Translations under genes and position numbers: made by a program
Notes under the pieces: generated by a model
Databases searched by the model: none
What the model saw: the letters and a program-made list of their open reading frames with translations, nothing else
Told to the model about the DNA's origin: nothing
Origin: Phytoactinopolyspora halotolerans
GTDB taxonomy: Bacteria > Actinomycetota > Actinomycetes > Jiangellales > Jiangellaceae
Assembly (NCBI RefSeq): GCF_010550675.1
Contig: NZ_JAAGOA010000028.1
Location: 1-64,000, forward strand
Reading direction: 5' to 3'
Length of the DNA: 64,000 nucleotides
Shown: piece after piece, positions 17,815 to 25,709 of the stretch
How the letters are laid out: every line of letters starts with the position of its first letter
How positions within the stretch are numbered: position 1 is the first letter of the stretch

Positions 17815-19176
17815 GTGAGCGAGCCAGTCGAGGCCGTCGAGGCTGACACCGGGCAGGTGCCGCTGCCGGTCGTGGCGGTGGTCGGTCGGCCCAATGTCGG
17901 CAAGTCGACGCTGGTCAATCGTATTCTGGGCCGCCGGGAAGCCGTCGTGGAAGACGTGCCCGGCGTCACCCGGGATCGGGTGGCCTATGACGCCGAGTGG
18001 GCGGGCCGGGCGTTCACCTTGCTCGATACCGGCGGTTGGGATCCGGAGGGCCAGGGGATGGCCGCACGGATCACTGCGCAGGCGGAGATCGCCGTGGTCG
18101 CCGCGGACGTGGTGATTTTCGTGGTGGACGTGACGGTCGGCGCGACAGACGCGGACGAGGCGGTCGTGCGCGTGCTGCGCCGGGCGGGTAAGCCGGTCGT
18201 GCTGGCGGCGAACAAGGTCGACGGGCCGACCACCGAGGCGGACGCGGCGGCGCTGTGGAACCTCGGCCTGGGCGAACCGCATCCGGTATCGGCGCTGCAC
18301 GGCCGGGGCAGTGGCGACATGCTGGACGCGGTCCTCGCGGCGTTGCCGGATGCACCGCCGGAGAGTTTCGACGAGGAGACGGGGCCGCGCCGGGTGGCTC
18401 TGGTGGGCAAACCCAACGTCGGCAAGTCGAGCCTGTTGAACAAGCTGGCGGGGGAGGACCGGGTGGTGGTCGACGCGGTGGCCGGCACCACCGTGGACCC
18501 GGTCGACGAGCTGATCTCCCTCGGCGACCGGGAGTGGCGGTTCATCGACACCGCCGGAATCCGCCGGCGCGTCCGGGAGGCGTCCGGCGCCGAGTACTAC
18601 GCATCGTTGCGGACGGCCGCGGCTCTCGAACGGGCCGAGGTGGCCGTCGTTCTGATCGACGCCAGCGAGCCGCTGGCCGAGCAGGACCTGCGGATCATCT
18701 CCATGGTGGAGGAAGCCGGCCGGGCGCTGGTGATCGCGTACAACAAGTGGGACCTGCTCGATGACGAGCGCAGGGAGATGCTCGAGCGCGAGATCGACCG
18801 CCAGCTGATCCGGGTGAGCTGGGCGATGCGGGTGAACGTCTCGGCGTTGACCGGCTGGCATGTCGACCGGCTGGTACGGGCGATGGACACCGCCTTGGAG
18901 GGCTGGACCACCCGGGTGCCGACGGCCAAGCTGAACGCGTTCCTGGGCGAGGTCGTCTCCGCGCACCCGCACCCGGTCCGAGGCGGCAAACAGCCGCGGA
19001 TCCTGTTCGCTACCCAGGCTGACTCGCGGCCGCCGCGGTTCGTCCTGTTCGCCAGCGGCTTCCTGGAGGCGTCGTATCGGCGGTTCCTGGAGCGGCGGCT
19101 GCGCGAGCAGTTCGGCTTCGCCGGTACGCCGATCGAGCTGTCCGTTCGCGTGCGCGAGCGCCGCTCCCGCTCTTGA
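17815..19176 (+). CDS. der: Ribosome-associated GTPase Der (EngA)
   Basis: A 453-residue double-GTPase needed for 50S assembly. Two G1 motifs are visible, [18 protein letters not shown] near residue 22 and [18 protein letters not shown] near 196, each with its own G3 (DTGGW, DTAGI) and G4 (NKVD, NKWD). The C-terminal KH-like domain ends with [14 protein letters not shown]. The GTG start follows AGGAGAACGC. The stop is 4 bp before the palindrome at 19181. Confidence 0.96.
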   Translation: MSEPVEAVEADTGQVPLPVVAVVGRPNVGKSTLVNRILGRREAVVEDVPGVTRDRVAYDAEWAGRAFTLLDTGGWDPEGQGMAARITAQAEIAVVAADVVIFVVDVTVGATDADEAVVRVLRRAGKPVVLAANKVDGPTTEADAAALWNLGLGEPHPVSALHGRGSGDMLDAVLAALPDAPPESFDEETGPRRVALVGKPNVGKSSLLNKLAGEDRVVVDAVAGTTVDPVDELISLGDREWRFIDTAGIRRRVREASGAEYYASLRTAAALERAEVAVVLIDASEPLAEQDLRIISMVEEAGRALVIAYNKWDLLDDERREMLEREIDRQLIRVSWAMRVNVSALTGWHVDRLVRAMDTALEGWTTRVPTAKLNAFLGEVVSAHPHPVRGGKQPRILFATQADSRPPRFVLFASGFLEASYRRFLERRLREQFGFAGTPIELSVRVRERRSRS

Positions 19177-19180
19177 TCCT

Positions 19181-19232
19181 ATGATCATGAACACTAACCG
19201 TTGATCTAACCCGGGTTAGTGTTCATGATCAT
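19181..19232. repeat. 52-bp palindrome with ATGATCATG ends (copy 2)
   Basis: ATGATCATGAACACTAACC at 19181-19199 and its perfect complement GGTTAGTGTTCATGATCAT at 19214-19232 form a 19-bp stem around 14 nt. It separates convergent genes, starting 4 bp after the der stop; its right end contains the stop codon of the minus-strand gene. It shares ATGATCATGA with the copy at 4924. No T-run follows on either strand. Confidence 0.85.
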
Positions 19233-20164
19233 GGGGAGTACCACTCGATCGTGTCGGCGAGGGCCTCGCGTAGCGGTGTCGGGCGCACCCCGAAGGTGTC
19301 CTCGAACGCGGTCGAGACCATGTTCTGCGGGATCAAGTGCTGGTAGAACATCTCCGCGTACTCGCGCATGAACGTCTCGTCGAACGGTCCGTACGGCTTC
19401 GCCTCGGCGAGCACGTCGACGGTCAGCGGCCGGCCGATGAGATCTTCCGTCAGACGATGGACCTCCGCGGTGCTGACGGCAGGCACCGTCGGCAGGTGCC
19501 AGACCCGTCCGTCGCCGGCCTCCGTGGTGCCGAGCGTGACCAGCCCGCGGGCGACATCGCGGATGTAGGTGTAGCTGTGGGGCAGGTTGATGTCGCCGAG
19601 CGCAAGCGCCGGTTGTCCGGTCAATGCGGGCGGGAAGAAGGCGCCACCGAGCGTGGAGTTGAGCACTCCTGGACCGAAGAAGTCGGCCGAGCGGCCCAGC
19701 ACCGTGCGAACGGTGCCGGACTCGTGTGCGTCGAGATAGCGCCGGTCGAGCTCGGCCCGGAGCCGGCCCTTGCGGGTCGTCGCGCTCCACGGGGTCGACT
19801 CGGTGATGTGGTCGCCGTCCGCCTCCCCGTATGGATAAAGGGTGTCCAGGACGACGAGTTTGGCACCGTGCCGCTCCGCGCCGCTGAGGATCGAGTCGGC
19901 GATCGCCGGCATGAGGTCGACCTGCAGGTGGTAGGCGACGTTGACCGCGTGGTAGATCGTGGACGCGCCCTCGGTTGCGGCGATCGCCGCCTCGGGCGTG
20001 GATAGGTCTGCCTGGTGGGTCTCGACGCCGTCGGGTGCGCCGGTGATCGGGCCACGGGCGACGTGCCGGACGCGCAGGCCGCGGCCGGCGAGCTCTTCGG
20101 CGATCGCCGTTCCGGCCGGTCCGGCACCGAGGACGACGTGCAGGCCGGTGTTGCTGCTGCTCAT
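19229..20164 (-). CDS. NAD(P)-binding epimerase/NmrA-like SDR protein
   Basis: A 311-residue extended short-chain dehydrogenase-like protein. The nucleotide motif is atypical: LHVVLGAGPAGTAIAEELA (GAGPAG rather than GxxGxxG), as in NmrA-like members that bind NAD(P) for sensing or catalysis. The active-site region reads TLYPYGEADG rather than YxxxK, so catalysis is doubtful. GDINLPHSYTYIRDVARGLV is family-typical. Substrate unknown. ATG 20164 has GGAGATC ahead. Upstream on the same strand is a 37-aa membrane peptide with a TetR-type operator, probably one transcription unit. Its stop lies in the palindrome at 19181-19232. Confidence 0.8.
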   Translation of the reverse strand: MSSSNTGLHVVLGAGPAGTAIAEELAGRGLRVRHVARGPITGAPDGVETHQADLSTPEAAIAATEGASTIYHAVNVAYHLQVDLMPAIADSILSGAERHGAKLVVLDTLYPYGEADGDHITESTPWSATTRKGRLRAELDRRYLDAHESGTVRTVLGRSADFFGPGVLNSTLGGAFFPPALTGQPALALGDINLPHSYTYIRDVARGLVTLGTTEAGDGRVWHLPTVPAVSTAEVHRLTEDLIGRPLTVDVLAEAKPYGPFDETFMREYAEMFYQHLIPQNMVSTAFEDTFGVRPTPLREALADTIEWYSP

Positions 20165-20217
20165 ATTCGATCTCCTTTTCCTGCGATGAGGGCTGAGTGA
20201 GGCTCGGACGATGATTG

Positions 20218-20255
20218 CCGTGGATCGGTGGGGTCAGGGCCCCACCGATCCACGG
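20218..20255. repeat. Perfect 16-bp stem hairpin between the 37-aa peptide and the SDR gene
   Basis: CCGTGGATCGGTGGGG (20218-20233) and its exact complement (20240-20255) enclose a 6-nt loop. It lies in the 116-bp gap inside the presumed minus-strand transcript, so it may lower expression of the SDR gene relative to the peptide or protect the upstream mRNA end. No U-run follows it. Confidence 0.75.
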
Positions 20256-20280
20256 CGCAAACGCGGGCACGCCGCGGCGA

Positions 20281-20394
20281 TCAGTTCCAGGCGCCGGGCA
20301 TGATCACGGCGGCGAGAACCAGGACGGTGAGCGTGGCCCACCACGCGATGCGCTCGGCGGGCCGAGGATGGTTGTGTTCGTGAAGCGGAGACAT
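20281..20394 (-). CDS. Small membrane peptide, 37 aa
   Basis: ATG 20394 is preceded by a strong GAGGAGG site 3-9 bases away. The product starts MSPLHEHNHPRPAERIAWW, continues as one hydrophobic helix (ATLTVLVLAAVIMPG) and ends AWN. The basic/polar N-terminus suggests an N-in single-pass membrane protein. A palindrome AGTGA-N8-TCACT stands directly ahead of the ribosome-binding site, and the same spacing recurs at the TetR gene 850 bp away. It resembles the 26-aa peptide at 20580 in layout (Arg-Trp-Ile-Ala start, Ala-Trp end). No known family is recognised. Confidence 0.7.
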   Translation of the reverse strand: MSPLHEHNHPRPAERIAWWATLTVLVLAAVIMPGAWN

Positions 20395-20407
20395 GGTCCT
20401 CCTCGTG

Positions 20408-20425
20408 AGTGATTGGTCAATCACT
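20408..20425. promoter_or_regulatory. Probable TetR operator (AGTGA-N8-TCACT)
   Basis: AGTGATTGGTCAATCACT is a perfect 8-bp-arm palindrome, 14 bp ahead of the 37-aa peptide start. The half-sites and 8-bp spacing match the palindrome at the TetR gene start (21245-21262), so the TetR protein probably represses this unit. Confidence 0.65.
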
Positions 20426-20434
20426 TGATGGGTC

Positions 20435-20460
20435 GAAAATTAAGCCCTGCGCGGGCAGGG
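20435..20460 (-). terminator. Terminator of the TetR-26-aa-peptide unit
   Basis: On the minus strand CCCTGC-CCGC-GCAGGG is followed by CTTAATTTT. It lies downstream of the 26-aa peptide gene and ahead of the operator of the next unit. Confidence 0.55.
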
Positions 20461-20466
20461 GATGTC

Positions 20467-20502
20467 ACCGGAGCCCTCTGATGAAGGGTCAGGTGTTTTT
20501 TT
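20467..20502 (+). terminator. Rho-independent-type terminator reading rightwards
   Basis: A bulged hairpin (ACC-GA-CCCT paired with AGGG-TC-GGT) ends in seven T residues (20496-20502) on the plus strand. All genes near it are on the minus strand, so it would stop antisense transcription entering the TetR unit, or end an unseen plus-strand RNA. Confidence 0.5.
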
Positions 20503-20579
20503 GGAAACTCTGTGCGTGTGGGGAACCTCGGTGACTGTTGGAAGGTGCTGTGGGTGTGGGAACGTCGGCGACGCTGCTG

Positions 20580-20660
20580 TCAGCTCCAGGCGACGAACAT
20601 GGCGACGTCGAGGATGGCGAGCGGAATCAGGGCGATCCAGCGTGCGGGCATGCGGGTCAT
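20580..20660 (-). CDS. Small membrane peptide, 26 aa, coupled to TetR
   Basis: ATG 20660 overlaps the TetR stop codon as ATGA and has a near-perfect AGGAGGTGA site 8 bases ahead, inside the TetR coding end. The product is MTRMPARWIALIPLAILDV followed by AMFVAWS: a short basic start and one hydrophobic helix. Translation coupling means it is made with the regulator. It could tether, sense for, or modulate the TetR protein, but that is inference. It is below normal annotation length cut-offs. Confidence 0.7.
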   Translation of the reverse strand: MTRMPARWIALIPLAILDVAMFVAWS

Positions 20661-21241
20661 GGCGTTTCACCTCCTTGCTCGGCGTGGTGGCGGATGCCTT
20701 CGGTCAGAGAGTGTGCCCATGGCTCGTCGACGCCGAACAGATCGAGTGTGGTGAGCAGGTGGCAGAGCTGCCCGAAGGCCATGAATCGCTGGACCTCGGC
20801 CGGCGACCCGCCGGAGCGGGACTGGGCGAACGAGGTCACGCGCGCGATGCCGCGCCGGACCGCCTCGGCGATCTCCGGCACGTCGGTTGCGGCCTGTGCG
20901 TGTACCTGCAGCATCATCAGGTCGCGGTCGGCGATGAGGGCCGCGTACGAGGCTCCCATGGCATCCAGCACGTCCGCGGGCGCCTGGCCGTCGGTCTTCG
21001 TCGCGCCGTCCTCGAGGGCGTCGATAATCTGCTGATAGCACCGGTCCAGCGCCGCGACGAAGAGTGCGACCTTCGCCGGGAACAGTTTGAACACGTACGC
21101 CGGAGAGATCTTCGCGTGTTCGGCGACGGCGGCGATGGGGGTGCTGGCGTAGCCGGATCGGGCGAAGACGGTGATGGCGCTGGCGACCACGGTCTCGCGC
21201 CGGGCGTCGGCCGTGGAGAGGTGTGGGCGCTGCGTCGTCAT
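20657..21241 (-). CDS. TetR-family transcriptional regulator
   Basis: A 194-residue TetR protein. Helix-turn-helix at about residues 17-60 (VVASAITVFARSGYASTPIA, then AKISPAYVFKLFPAK). The C-terminal ligand domain includes ADRDLMMLQVHAQAATDVPE. ATG 21241 directly abuts a 24-bp palindrome, so the message is probably leaderless and self-repressed. The 3' end is fused by ATGA overlap to a 26-aa membrane peptide. The matching palindrome at 20408 places the 37-aa peptide and probably the SDR gene in its regulon. Confidence 0.88.
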   Translation of the reverse strand: MTTQRPHLSTADARRETVVASAITVFARSGYASTPIAAVAEHAKISPAYVFKLFPAKVALFVAALDRCYQQIIDALEDGATKTDGQAPADVLDAMGASYAALIADRDLMMLQVHAQAATDVPEIAEAVRRGIARVTSFAQSRSGGSPAEVQRFMAFGQLCHLLTTLDLFGVDEPWAHSLTEGIRHHAEQGGETP

Positions 21242-21265
21242 GTGAGTGACTGTACACTCACTCAC
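21242..21265. promoter_or_regulatory. Probable TetR autoregulatory operator
   Basis: GTGAGTGACTGTACAC followed by TCACTCAC is a 24-bp near-perfect palindrome immediately ahead of the TetR ATG. Its core AGTGA-N8-TCACT (21245-21262) has the same half-sites and spacing as the operator at 20408-20425. Confidence 0.65.
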
Positions 21266-21333
21266 GACGGAAAGCAATCGCGGTCGAAGACGGCAGGTCG
21301 TCGCCGTAACCGAGGTGGGCGCGGCATCGGAGG

Positions 21334-22992
21334 TCAGTGGCCGCGGAATGCCTCCTCGAGCCACCACGCGCCCTGCGGTGTGGCGATCTTCGCGTCGACG
21401 AGCAATGGACGCTCCCGCGATCCTGCCAACCACTGCGCGACGGCGGCTAGGTCGGCAGGGGTGCGGACGGTGGCGGAGTCGAACCCGTAGCCGGCGCCGA
21501 TCGCGGCGATGTCGGTCTCCGGGAAGGTCACGGTGTCCAGCGGCGCACCGTCGGCGAAGTGGTGTACCTCGGCGCCGTAGGCCTCATCGTTGTACACCAC
21601 GACGACCATCGGCAGGCCGAGGCGGCGCACGGTGTCCAGCTCCGCGGCCGCCATCAGGGTGCCCCCGTCACCGAGCGCGGCGACCGGCAGCCTCTCCGGC
21701 TGCGCCAGCGCCGAGCCGATCGCCGTGGCCAGACCGAGCCCGATCGACTGGAACGACTGGGTGAAGCAGAACCCGTTCTCGTCCGGGACGGACAGGTACG
21801 CGCTCGGATAGCCCATGAAATTCCCCGAGTCGACCGCGACCACGCGCTGCTCAGGAAGGAGGTCGTCGAGCTCGATGGTCAGCGTGCGGGGATCGATGCG
21901 GGCATCGCCGCCGGTGCCGGTGGACCAGTCCTCGTACGGGACGTCGCGCCAGCGTAGACCCTCCCGCAGCCGCCGCAGGATGGCGTCGCTGCGGTAGCCT
22001 TCCGGTGCCTCCGGCAGATCCCACAACGCCTGGGCCGCTGCCGCCGCGACACGGGCGCTGTCGCCTACGATGCCGTGGTCCACCCGGCGGTGCACTCCGA
22101 TCGCGTCCGGCTCGATGTCCACCTGGGCCACGGTGGTGCCGGCGCCCACCAGGCGTCCGTGCCGCATGGTCCACATGTTCAGCATGCAGCCGAAGCCGAC
22201 GATGACGTCCGCACCGGCGATGAGTTCAGCGGCGAGCGGGGAAGCGAAGCCACCGGAGACATCGAGGGACCACGGGTTCGGCGTGAACAACCCCTTGGCG
22301 ACGGCCGACGTCGCCAGCAGGGCGCCGCAGGCTTCGGCCAGGTCGGTGAGCTCGGCGCCGGCGTGCCGCGCGCCCCGGCCGGCGACGATGACCGGACGTT
22401 CGGCCCGGCTCAGCAGGGTGACCAGCGTGGCGATGTCGTCCGTCGACGGCTCGACGGTTGGTCCGGGTGCATCGACGGGGCCGGCGGCCGGTGCCGCCGA
22501 TGCGTCCGGAGCCGGCTCCGCCTGTACCTCGAGGGGCAGGTTGAGTACCACGGTCCGGCGTTCGTCGCGGGCCATCGCATAGGCGCGGGCAGCGTCCTGC
22601 GTAGCGGTCTCGGCGGAGGTCAGCCGCGCGCTGTGCGCCCCGATCGCGTCGGCGAGTCCGGGCTGGTCGACGAAGAAGTTGGAACGTGGAGCCGTGGTCT
22701 CGGCGGCGAGCACCAGCATCGGCGTCCTGCTCTTGGCCGCCTCGGTGATGCCGGTCAGCGCGTTCGTCAGCCCGCACCCCTGATGCACGGTGACCGCGGA
22801 TACGGTTCCGCTCATCCGAGCGTAGGCATCCGCCATGGTGGCTGCGCCTGCCTCGTGGCGGGCGGCCACGTAGTGCGCGCCGGAGGCGATCAGGGCGTTG
22901 GTGACGTGGAAATTGCCGCTGCCGACGACGCCGAAGACCTGACGAAGCCCGCACCGGGCCAGCGTGCGGCCGACCGACTCCGCGACGTTCAT
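21334..22992 (-). CDS. Thiamine pyrophosphate-dependent enzyme (acetolactate synthase-like)
   Basis: A 552-residue three-domain TPP enzyme. The N-terminal pyrimidine domain has the cofactor-activating Glu in ARHEAGAATMADAYAR. The central domain reads ERPVIVAGRGARHAGAEL. The C-terminal domain has GDGGTLMAAAELDTVRRLGL with VVVYNDEAYGAE completing the Mg-TPP motif. FAD-binding signatures of true acetolactate synthase are not obvious, so a decarboxylase or lyase of another 2-keto acid is as likely. Its ATG overlaps the stop of the preceding cyclase-family gene (TGATG), so the two enzymes should work in one pathway, substrate unknown. Confidence 0.87.
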   Translation of the reverse strand: MNVAESVGRTLARCGLRQVFGVVGSGNFHVTNALIASGAHYVAARHEAGAATMADAYARMSGTVSAVTVHQGCGLTNALTGITEAAKSRTPMLVLAAETTAPRSNFFVDQPGLADAIGAHSARLTSAETATQDAARAYAMARDERRTVVLNLPLEVQAEPAPDASAAPAAGPVDAPGPTVEPSTDDIATLVTLLSRAERPVIVAGRGARHAGAELTDLAEACGALLATSAVAKGLFTPNPWSLDVSGGFASPLAAELIAGADVIVGFGCMLNMWTMRHGRLVGAGTTVAQVDIEPDAIGVHRRVDHGIVGDSARVAAAAAQALWDLPEAPEGYRSDAILRRLREGLRWRDVPYEDWSTGTGGDARIDPRTLTIELDDLLPEQRVVAVDSGNFMGYPSAYLSVPDENGFCFTQSFQSIGLGLATAIGSALAQPERLPVAALGDGGTLMAAAELDTVRRLGLPMVVVVYNDEAYGAEVHHFADGAPLDTVTFPETDIAAIGAGYGFDSATVRTPADLAAVAQWLAGSRERPLLVDAKIATPQGAWWLEEAFRGH

Positions 22993-23765
22993 CAGTGCTC
23001 CACCATGGCGAACACGCGGGCCGGGCTGCCGGAGCCGCCGACGATCGGCAGCGGCGCGGCGACGACGACGGCGCCCGTCGGAGGGAGCCGGTCGAGGTTG
23101 CGCAGCTGGGTCAGGCCGTACTTGCCGGCTCCCAGCAGGAACGCGTGGCACGGGAACGGCGGCTCGAAGGAATGCGCCGCGCCGGCGTCGGTGCCCACGG
23201 TCTCCACGCCCATGCCGGTGATCGGCGCTTCGTCGGCGAGCCACTTGGCACACTCCGCGCTCACACCCGGCGTGTGCGGGCCGGCGTCGTCGGCGTTGAG
23301 GAACTCGTCCTGGCTTCCGGCACGTGCGTCCCAGCCCGTCCGCAGCAGCAGCCAGCAGCCGTCGGGTAGCGGACCGTGTGCGGCCTCCCACGCCCTGATG
23401 TGGTCGATCTCCAGCAGGAAGTCCGGATCGGCCTGTGCCTGTTCGCTGACGTCGATCACCGCGGCGGGTGCCACCAGGCGGACCGGTGACAGCTGCGAGA
23501 CGTCCTCGCCGTCACGACCAGTGATCCAGTGGTTCGGCGCATCCAGGTGGGTACCGGTGTGCTCGCCCGTCCTGATGTTGTTCCAGTACCAGGCGGGGCC
23601 GCGGTCGTCGTACCGGCTGATCTCCTCGAGCTGGAACGTGGCGGTCTGGCCGAAGGGCTCCGGCAGCACCAGAATCGGCGTGGACTCACGCAGCGGTGCG
23701 GTCAGGTCGACCAGTTCCACCCGTCCGGTGGCCAGGGCGGCGGCGAGTTCGCTGAGCAGGGGCAT
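22992..23765 (-). CDS. Cyclase-family (kynurenine formamidase-like) metal hydrolase
   Basis: A 257-residue protein of the cyclase family (PF04199 type). The metal motif HTGTHLDAPNHW near residue 70 and a later GMGVETVGTDAG are characteristic. Members hydrolyse amides or lactones with Zn or Mn. ATG 23765 has AAGGAG about 9 bases ahead. It is translationally coupled to the TPP enzyme. Cyclase plus TPP-lyase pairs occur in several soil bacteria, but I cannot name the substrate. Confidence 0.87.
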   Translation of the reverse strand: MPLLSELAAALATGRVELVDLTAPLRESTPILVLPEPFGQTATFQLEEISRYDDRGPAWYWNNIRTGEHTGTHLDAPNHWITGRDGEDVSQLSPVRLVAPAAVIDVSEQAQADPDFLLEIDHIRAWEAAHGPLPDGCWLLLRTGWDARAGSQDEFLNADDAGPHTPGVSAECAKWLADEAPITGMGVETVGTDAGAAHSFEPPFPCHAFLLGAGKYGLTQLRNLDRLPPTGAVVVAAPLPIVGGSGSPARVFAMVEH

Positions 23766-24080
23766 GAGGGCGCTCCTTGTCACGTGATCCGGCGGTGGGC
23801 GCGCTCGAGGCGGATGCGACGGTGGTCCGTCCCGGCGGCTGCGGATCATCCTCCTGCCTGGTGGCACCACGAGTCCAGCCCCGTGATCCGGCCTGTGGAT
23901 AACTCGCCGTTGCGGGCTCGGCCATCGATCGACTCGCGACCCGAAGAACCCATCCCACGGTGCGCCGGCGGTGGTGGGCGGGTGGGGTACTGGGCGAGTT
24001 GTCGCGCGCACGTTGCCCACTTCTTGTCCGGGTGCCGTGTGGTGTAGAGTGTCTTTCGACTTGAGGTTACGTCGAGTCAG
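23766..24080. other. Gene-free region upstream of tRNA-Pro
   Basis: No gene is seen in these 315 bases. A weak promoter for the tRNA may be TTGTCC (24024-24029) with TAGAGT (24045-24050), although the 15-bp spacing is short. The remainder is ordinary GC-rich spacer. Confidence 0.4.
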
Positions 24081-24157
24081 CGGGCTGTGGCGTAGTTTGG
24101 TAGCGCGTCCGGCTGGGGGCCGGAAGGTCGCCAGTTCGAATCTGGCCAGCCCGACCA
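24081..24157 (+). tRNA. tRNA-Pro (anticodon GGG)
   Basis: All four arms fold by eye. The acceptor stem CGGGCTG (24081-24087) pairs with CAGCCCG (24147-24153), then A and an encoded CCA. The D arm contains GTAGTTTGGTAGCGC. The anticodon stem TCCGG/CCGGA holds the loop CTGGGGG, giving anticodon GGG. The T arm is GCCAGTTCGAATCTGGC. Length 77 nt. Confidence 0.95.
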
Positions 24158-24177
24158 TGTGGTTCTGAGAACGCACA

Positions 24178-24207
24178 CCCCTGGGTCTTGAGGCCCAGGG
24201 GTTTCTT
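24178..24207 (+). terminator. tRNA-Pro terminator
   Basis: CCCCTGGG and CCCAGGGG pair perfectly around an 8-nt loop and are followed by TTTCTT, 20 bp after the tRNA. Confidence 0.8.
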
Positions 24208-24445
24208 GTCGAGGGACCTCGATTGGGCGCCACTGAGCTCCACATGGGCGTGTGGCTCAGTAGCCTGCCAGTGGGACCAGAGGCGGAGCTTGCCATACCG
24301 CTGACCATGCCTACCGCGGTTCCAGGCCATCATCGCATCGTTGGGGTCGCTCACCCCATCGTTCGCTCGCTGATCCTCGATCTGCCCGGACAGTGCAGCT
24401 ACAGGCCCTTAAGCATGATTAATCGTCGACGGCGTGCATTAGCCT

Positions 24446-25237
24446 GTGTTTATTGGCACGAACCTAGCAGATCGGCGGTCCTGGACCGATGAACAGCTTC
24501 GAGACGCAGTATCCTCCTGTACCAACTGGCGGCAGGTGGCTGAAGCGCTTGGTCTTGCCAAAAGCTCGACGAACCGGGTCCGTCACCATGCCGAACGACT
24601 GGAACTGGACACGTCGCACTTCCGCGGAAAGCGGAAGTGGTCCGATCAGGAGCTCAGAACTGCGGTGGCGGAGGAAGACTCATGGGCTGGCGTCAACCGT
24701 CGGCTGGGGCTTGTTGATTCGTACGAGAGTCGAGTGAAGATCAAGGGACACGCGATCAGGCTCGGCCTGGATGTTTCCCATCTGAGCCAGCGCGCCTATG
24801 CCCCTCCTTCGCCGAAGCCTTTGTTCCGCGAAGCCCCGGATCCGAAGCGCCTACGGATAGCCGCCGAACCGATCGCGGTGGCGTGGTTCACTATGCACGG
24901 CATGTCGGTAGCGGTTCCCTCGGAGCCGCGCGAATACGACGTGCTGGTGACCTTCCCGGACGGCATCAAGCGTGTCCAGATCAAGAGCACGACGAGTCGT
25001 GCTTCGGACGGGAAGTGGCAGGTAGGCATCGGGCGCCGTCCGTACTCGTTGGACAAGAGCGCCCGCAAGGTGCCTTATGATCCCGACCTGCTGGATTACT
25101 TCCTGGTGATCAATGGCATGGGTGACATCTACCTGTTGCCTGTCGGCGCCCTCGCTGGGCGCACGGGCATCGTGTTGGATAGCTATCCGGAATACAAGGT
25201 CGGAAGCACCGCGAGCCTATTCGCACCGTCACCGTGA
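24446..25237 (+). CDS. PD-(D/E)XK nuclease with duplicated N-terminal DNA-binding repeats
   Basis: A 263-residue protein with two tandem repeats of about 48 residues (about 12-59, SWTDEQLRDAV...LDTSHF, and 64-113, KWSDQELRTAV...LDVSHL). These look like helix-turn-helix modules as found in phage and homing-type endonucleases. The C-terminal domain (about 135-235) carries Glu141, EYDVLV (Asp165) and RVQIK (Gln178, Lys180), the core of a PD-(D/E)XK fold, with DIYLLPV after it. It resembles the nuclease type of group I intron endonuclease I-Ssp6803I. The gene stands alone 290 bp after tRNA-Pro, with no transposase or intron. Start GTG 24446 is the only clear option. Function inferred; nuclease fold fairly sure. 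Confidence 0.7.
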   Translation: MFIGTNLADRRSWTDEQLRDAVSSCTNWRQVAEALGLAKSSTNRVRHHAERLELDTSHFRGKRKWSDQELRTAVAEEDSWAGVNRRLGLVDSYESRVKIKGHAIRLGLDVSHLSQRAYAPPSPKPLFREAPDPKRLRIAAEPIAVAWFTMHGMSVAVPSEPREYDVLVTFPDGIKRVQIKSTTSRASDGKWQVGIGRRPYSLDKSARKVPYDPDLLDYFLVINGMGDIYLLPVGALAGRTGIVLDSYPEYKVGSTASLFAPSP

Positions 25238-25280
25238 AGTATTGAACATGCGGTCACCACATACCTGGCATGATGTCGGG

Positions 25281-25667
25281 ATGGCGCGGTTGCGGGACGT
25301 AGTGATCGACTGTGCGAAGCCGGCACCGCTGGCTCGATTCTGGGCGGCGGCGCTCGACGGATATCGCGTGGCGCCGTACGACGACGAGGAGCTGGCCCGC
25401 CTGCGAGGCCTCGGAATCGACGACCCGGAAGACGACCCCTCGGTGCTGGTCGAACCGGTGACCGGGGCAGGGCCCCGGCTGTGGTGCACACGCGTGCCGG
25501 AACCCAAACGCGGTAAGAACCGCGTACACCTCGACATCGTCGCCGATGATCCGGACGACGAGCGCACGCGCCTGGTCGGCCTCGGGGCGACGGTCTTGCG
25601 GCAGGATGCCGACGGGTGGACCGTCCTGGCGGATCCCGAGGGCAACGAGTTCTGCCTGGAGGCATGA
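25281..25667 (+). CDS. VOC-superfamily (glyoxalase-like) protein
   Basis: A 128-residue protein with two beta-alpha-beta-beta-beta modules: RLRDVVIDCAKPAPLARFWA opens the first, and NRVHLDIVADDPD with VLADPEGNEFCLEA closes the second. His in VHLDIV and Glu in NEFCLEA are likely metal ligands. Members range from glyoxalase-like enzymes to resistance proteins. No substrate can be named. It follows the nuclease by 43 bp but the join looks accidental. It is convergent with the FAD oxidoreductase. Confidence 0.8.
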   Translation: MARLRDVVIDCAKPAPLARFWAAALDGYRVAPYDDEELARLRGLGIDDPEDDPSVLVEPVTGAGPRLWCTRVPEPKRGKNRVHLDIVADDPDDERTRLVGLGATVLRQDADGWTVLADPEGNEFCLEA

Positions 25668-25709
25668 ACACGCCGGTCACGACCCACCGCAGGCGGCACG
25701 GCGATAGGG

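Noticed and set aside
24081-24157. Group I intron in tRNA-Pro linked to the nearby nuclease
   Set aside because: The tRNA is contiguous and folds perfectly; no intron core is seen between it and the nuclease gene.
24081-25680. Integrated element with attL/attR at tRNA-Pro
   Set aside because: No duplicate of the tRNA 3' end and no integrase were found in the following bases within the window.
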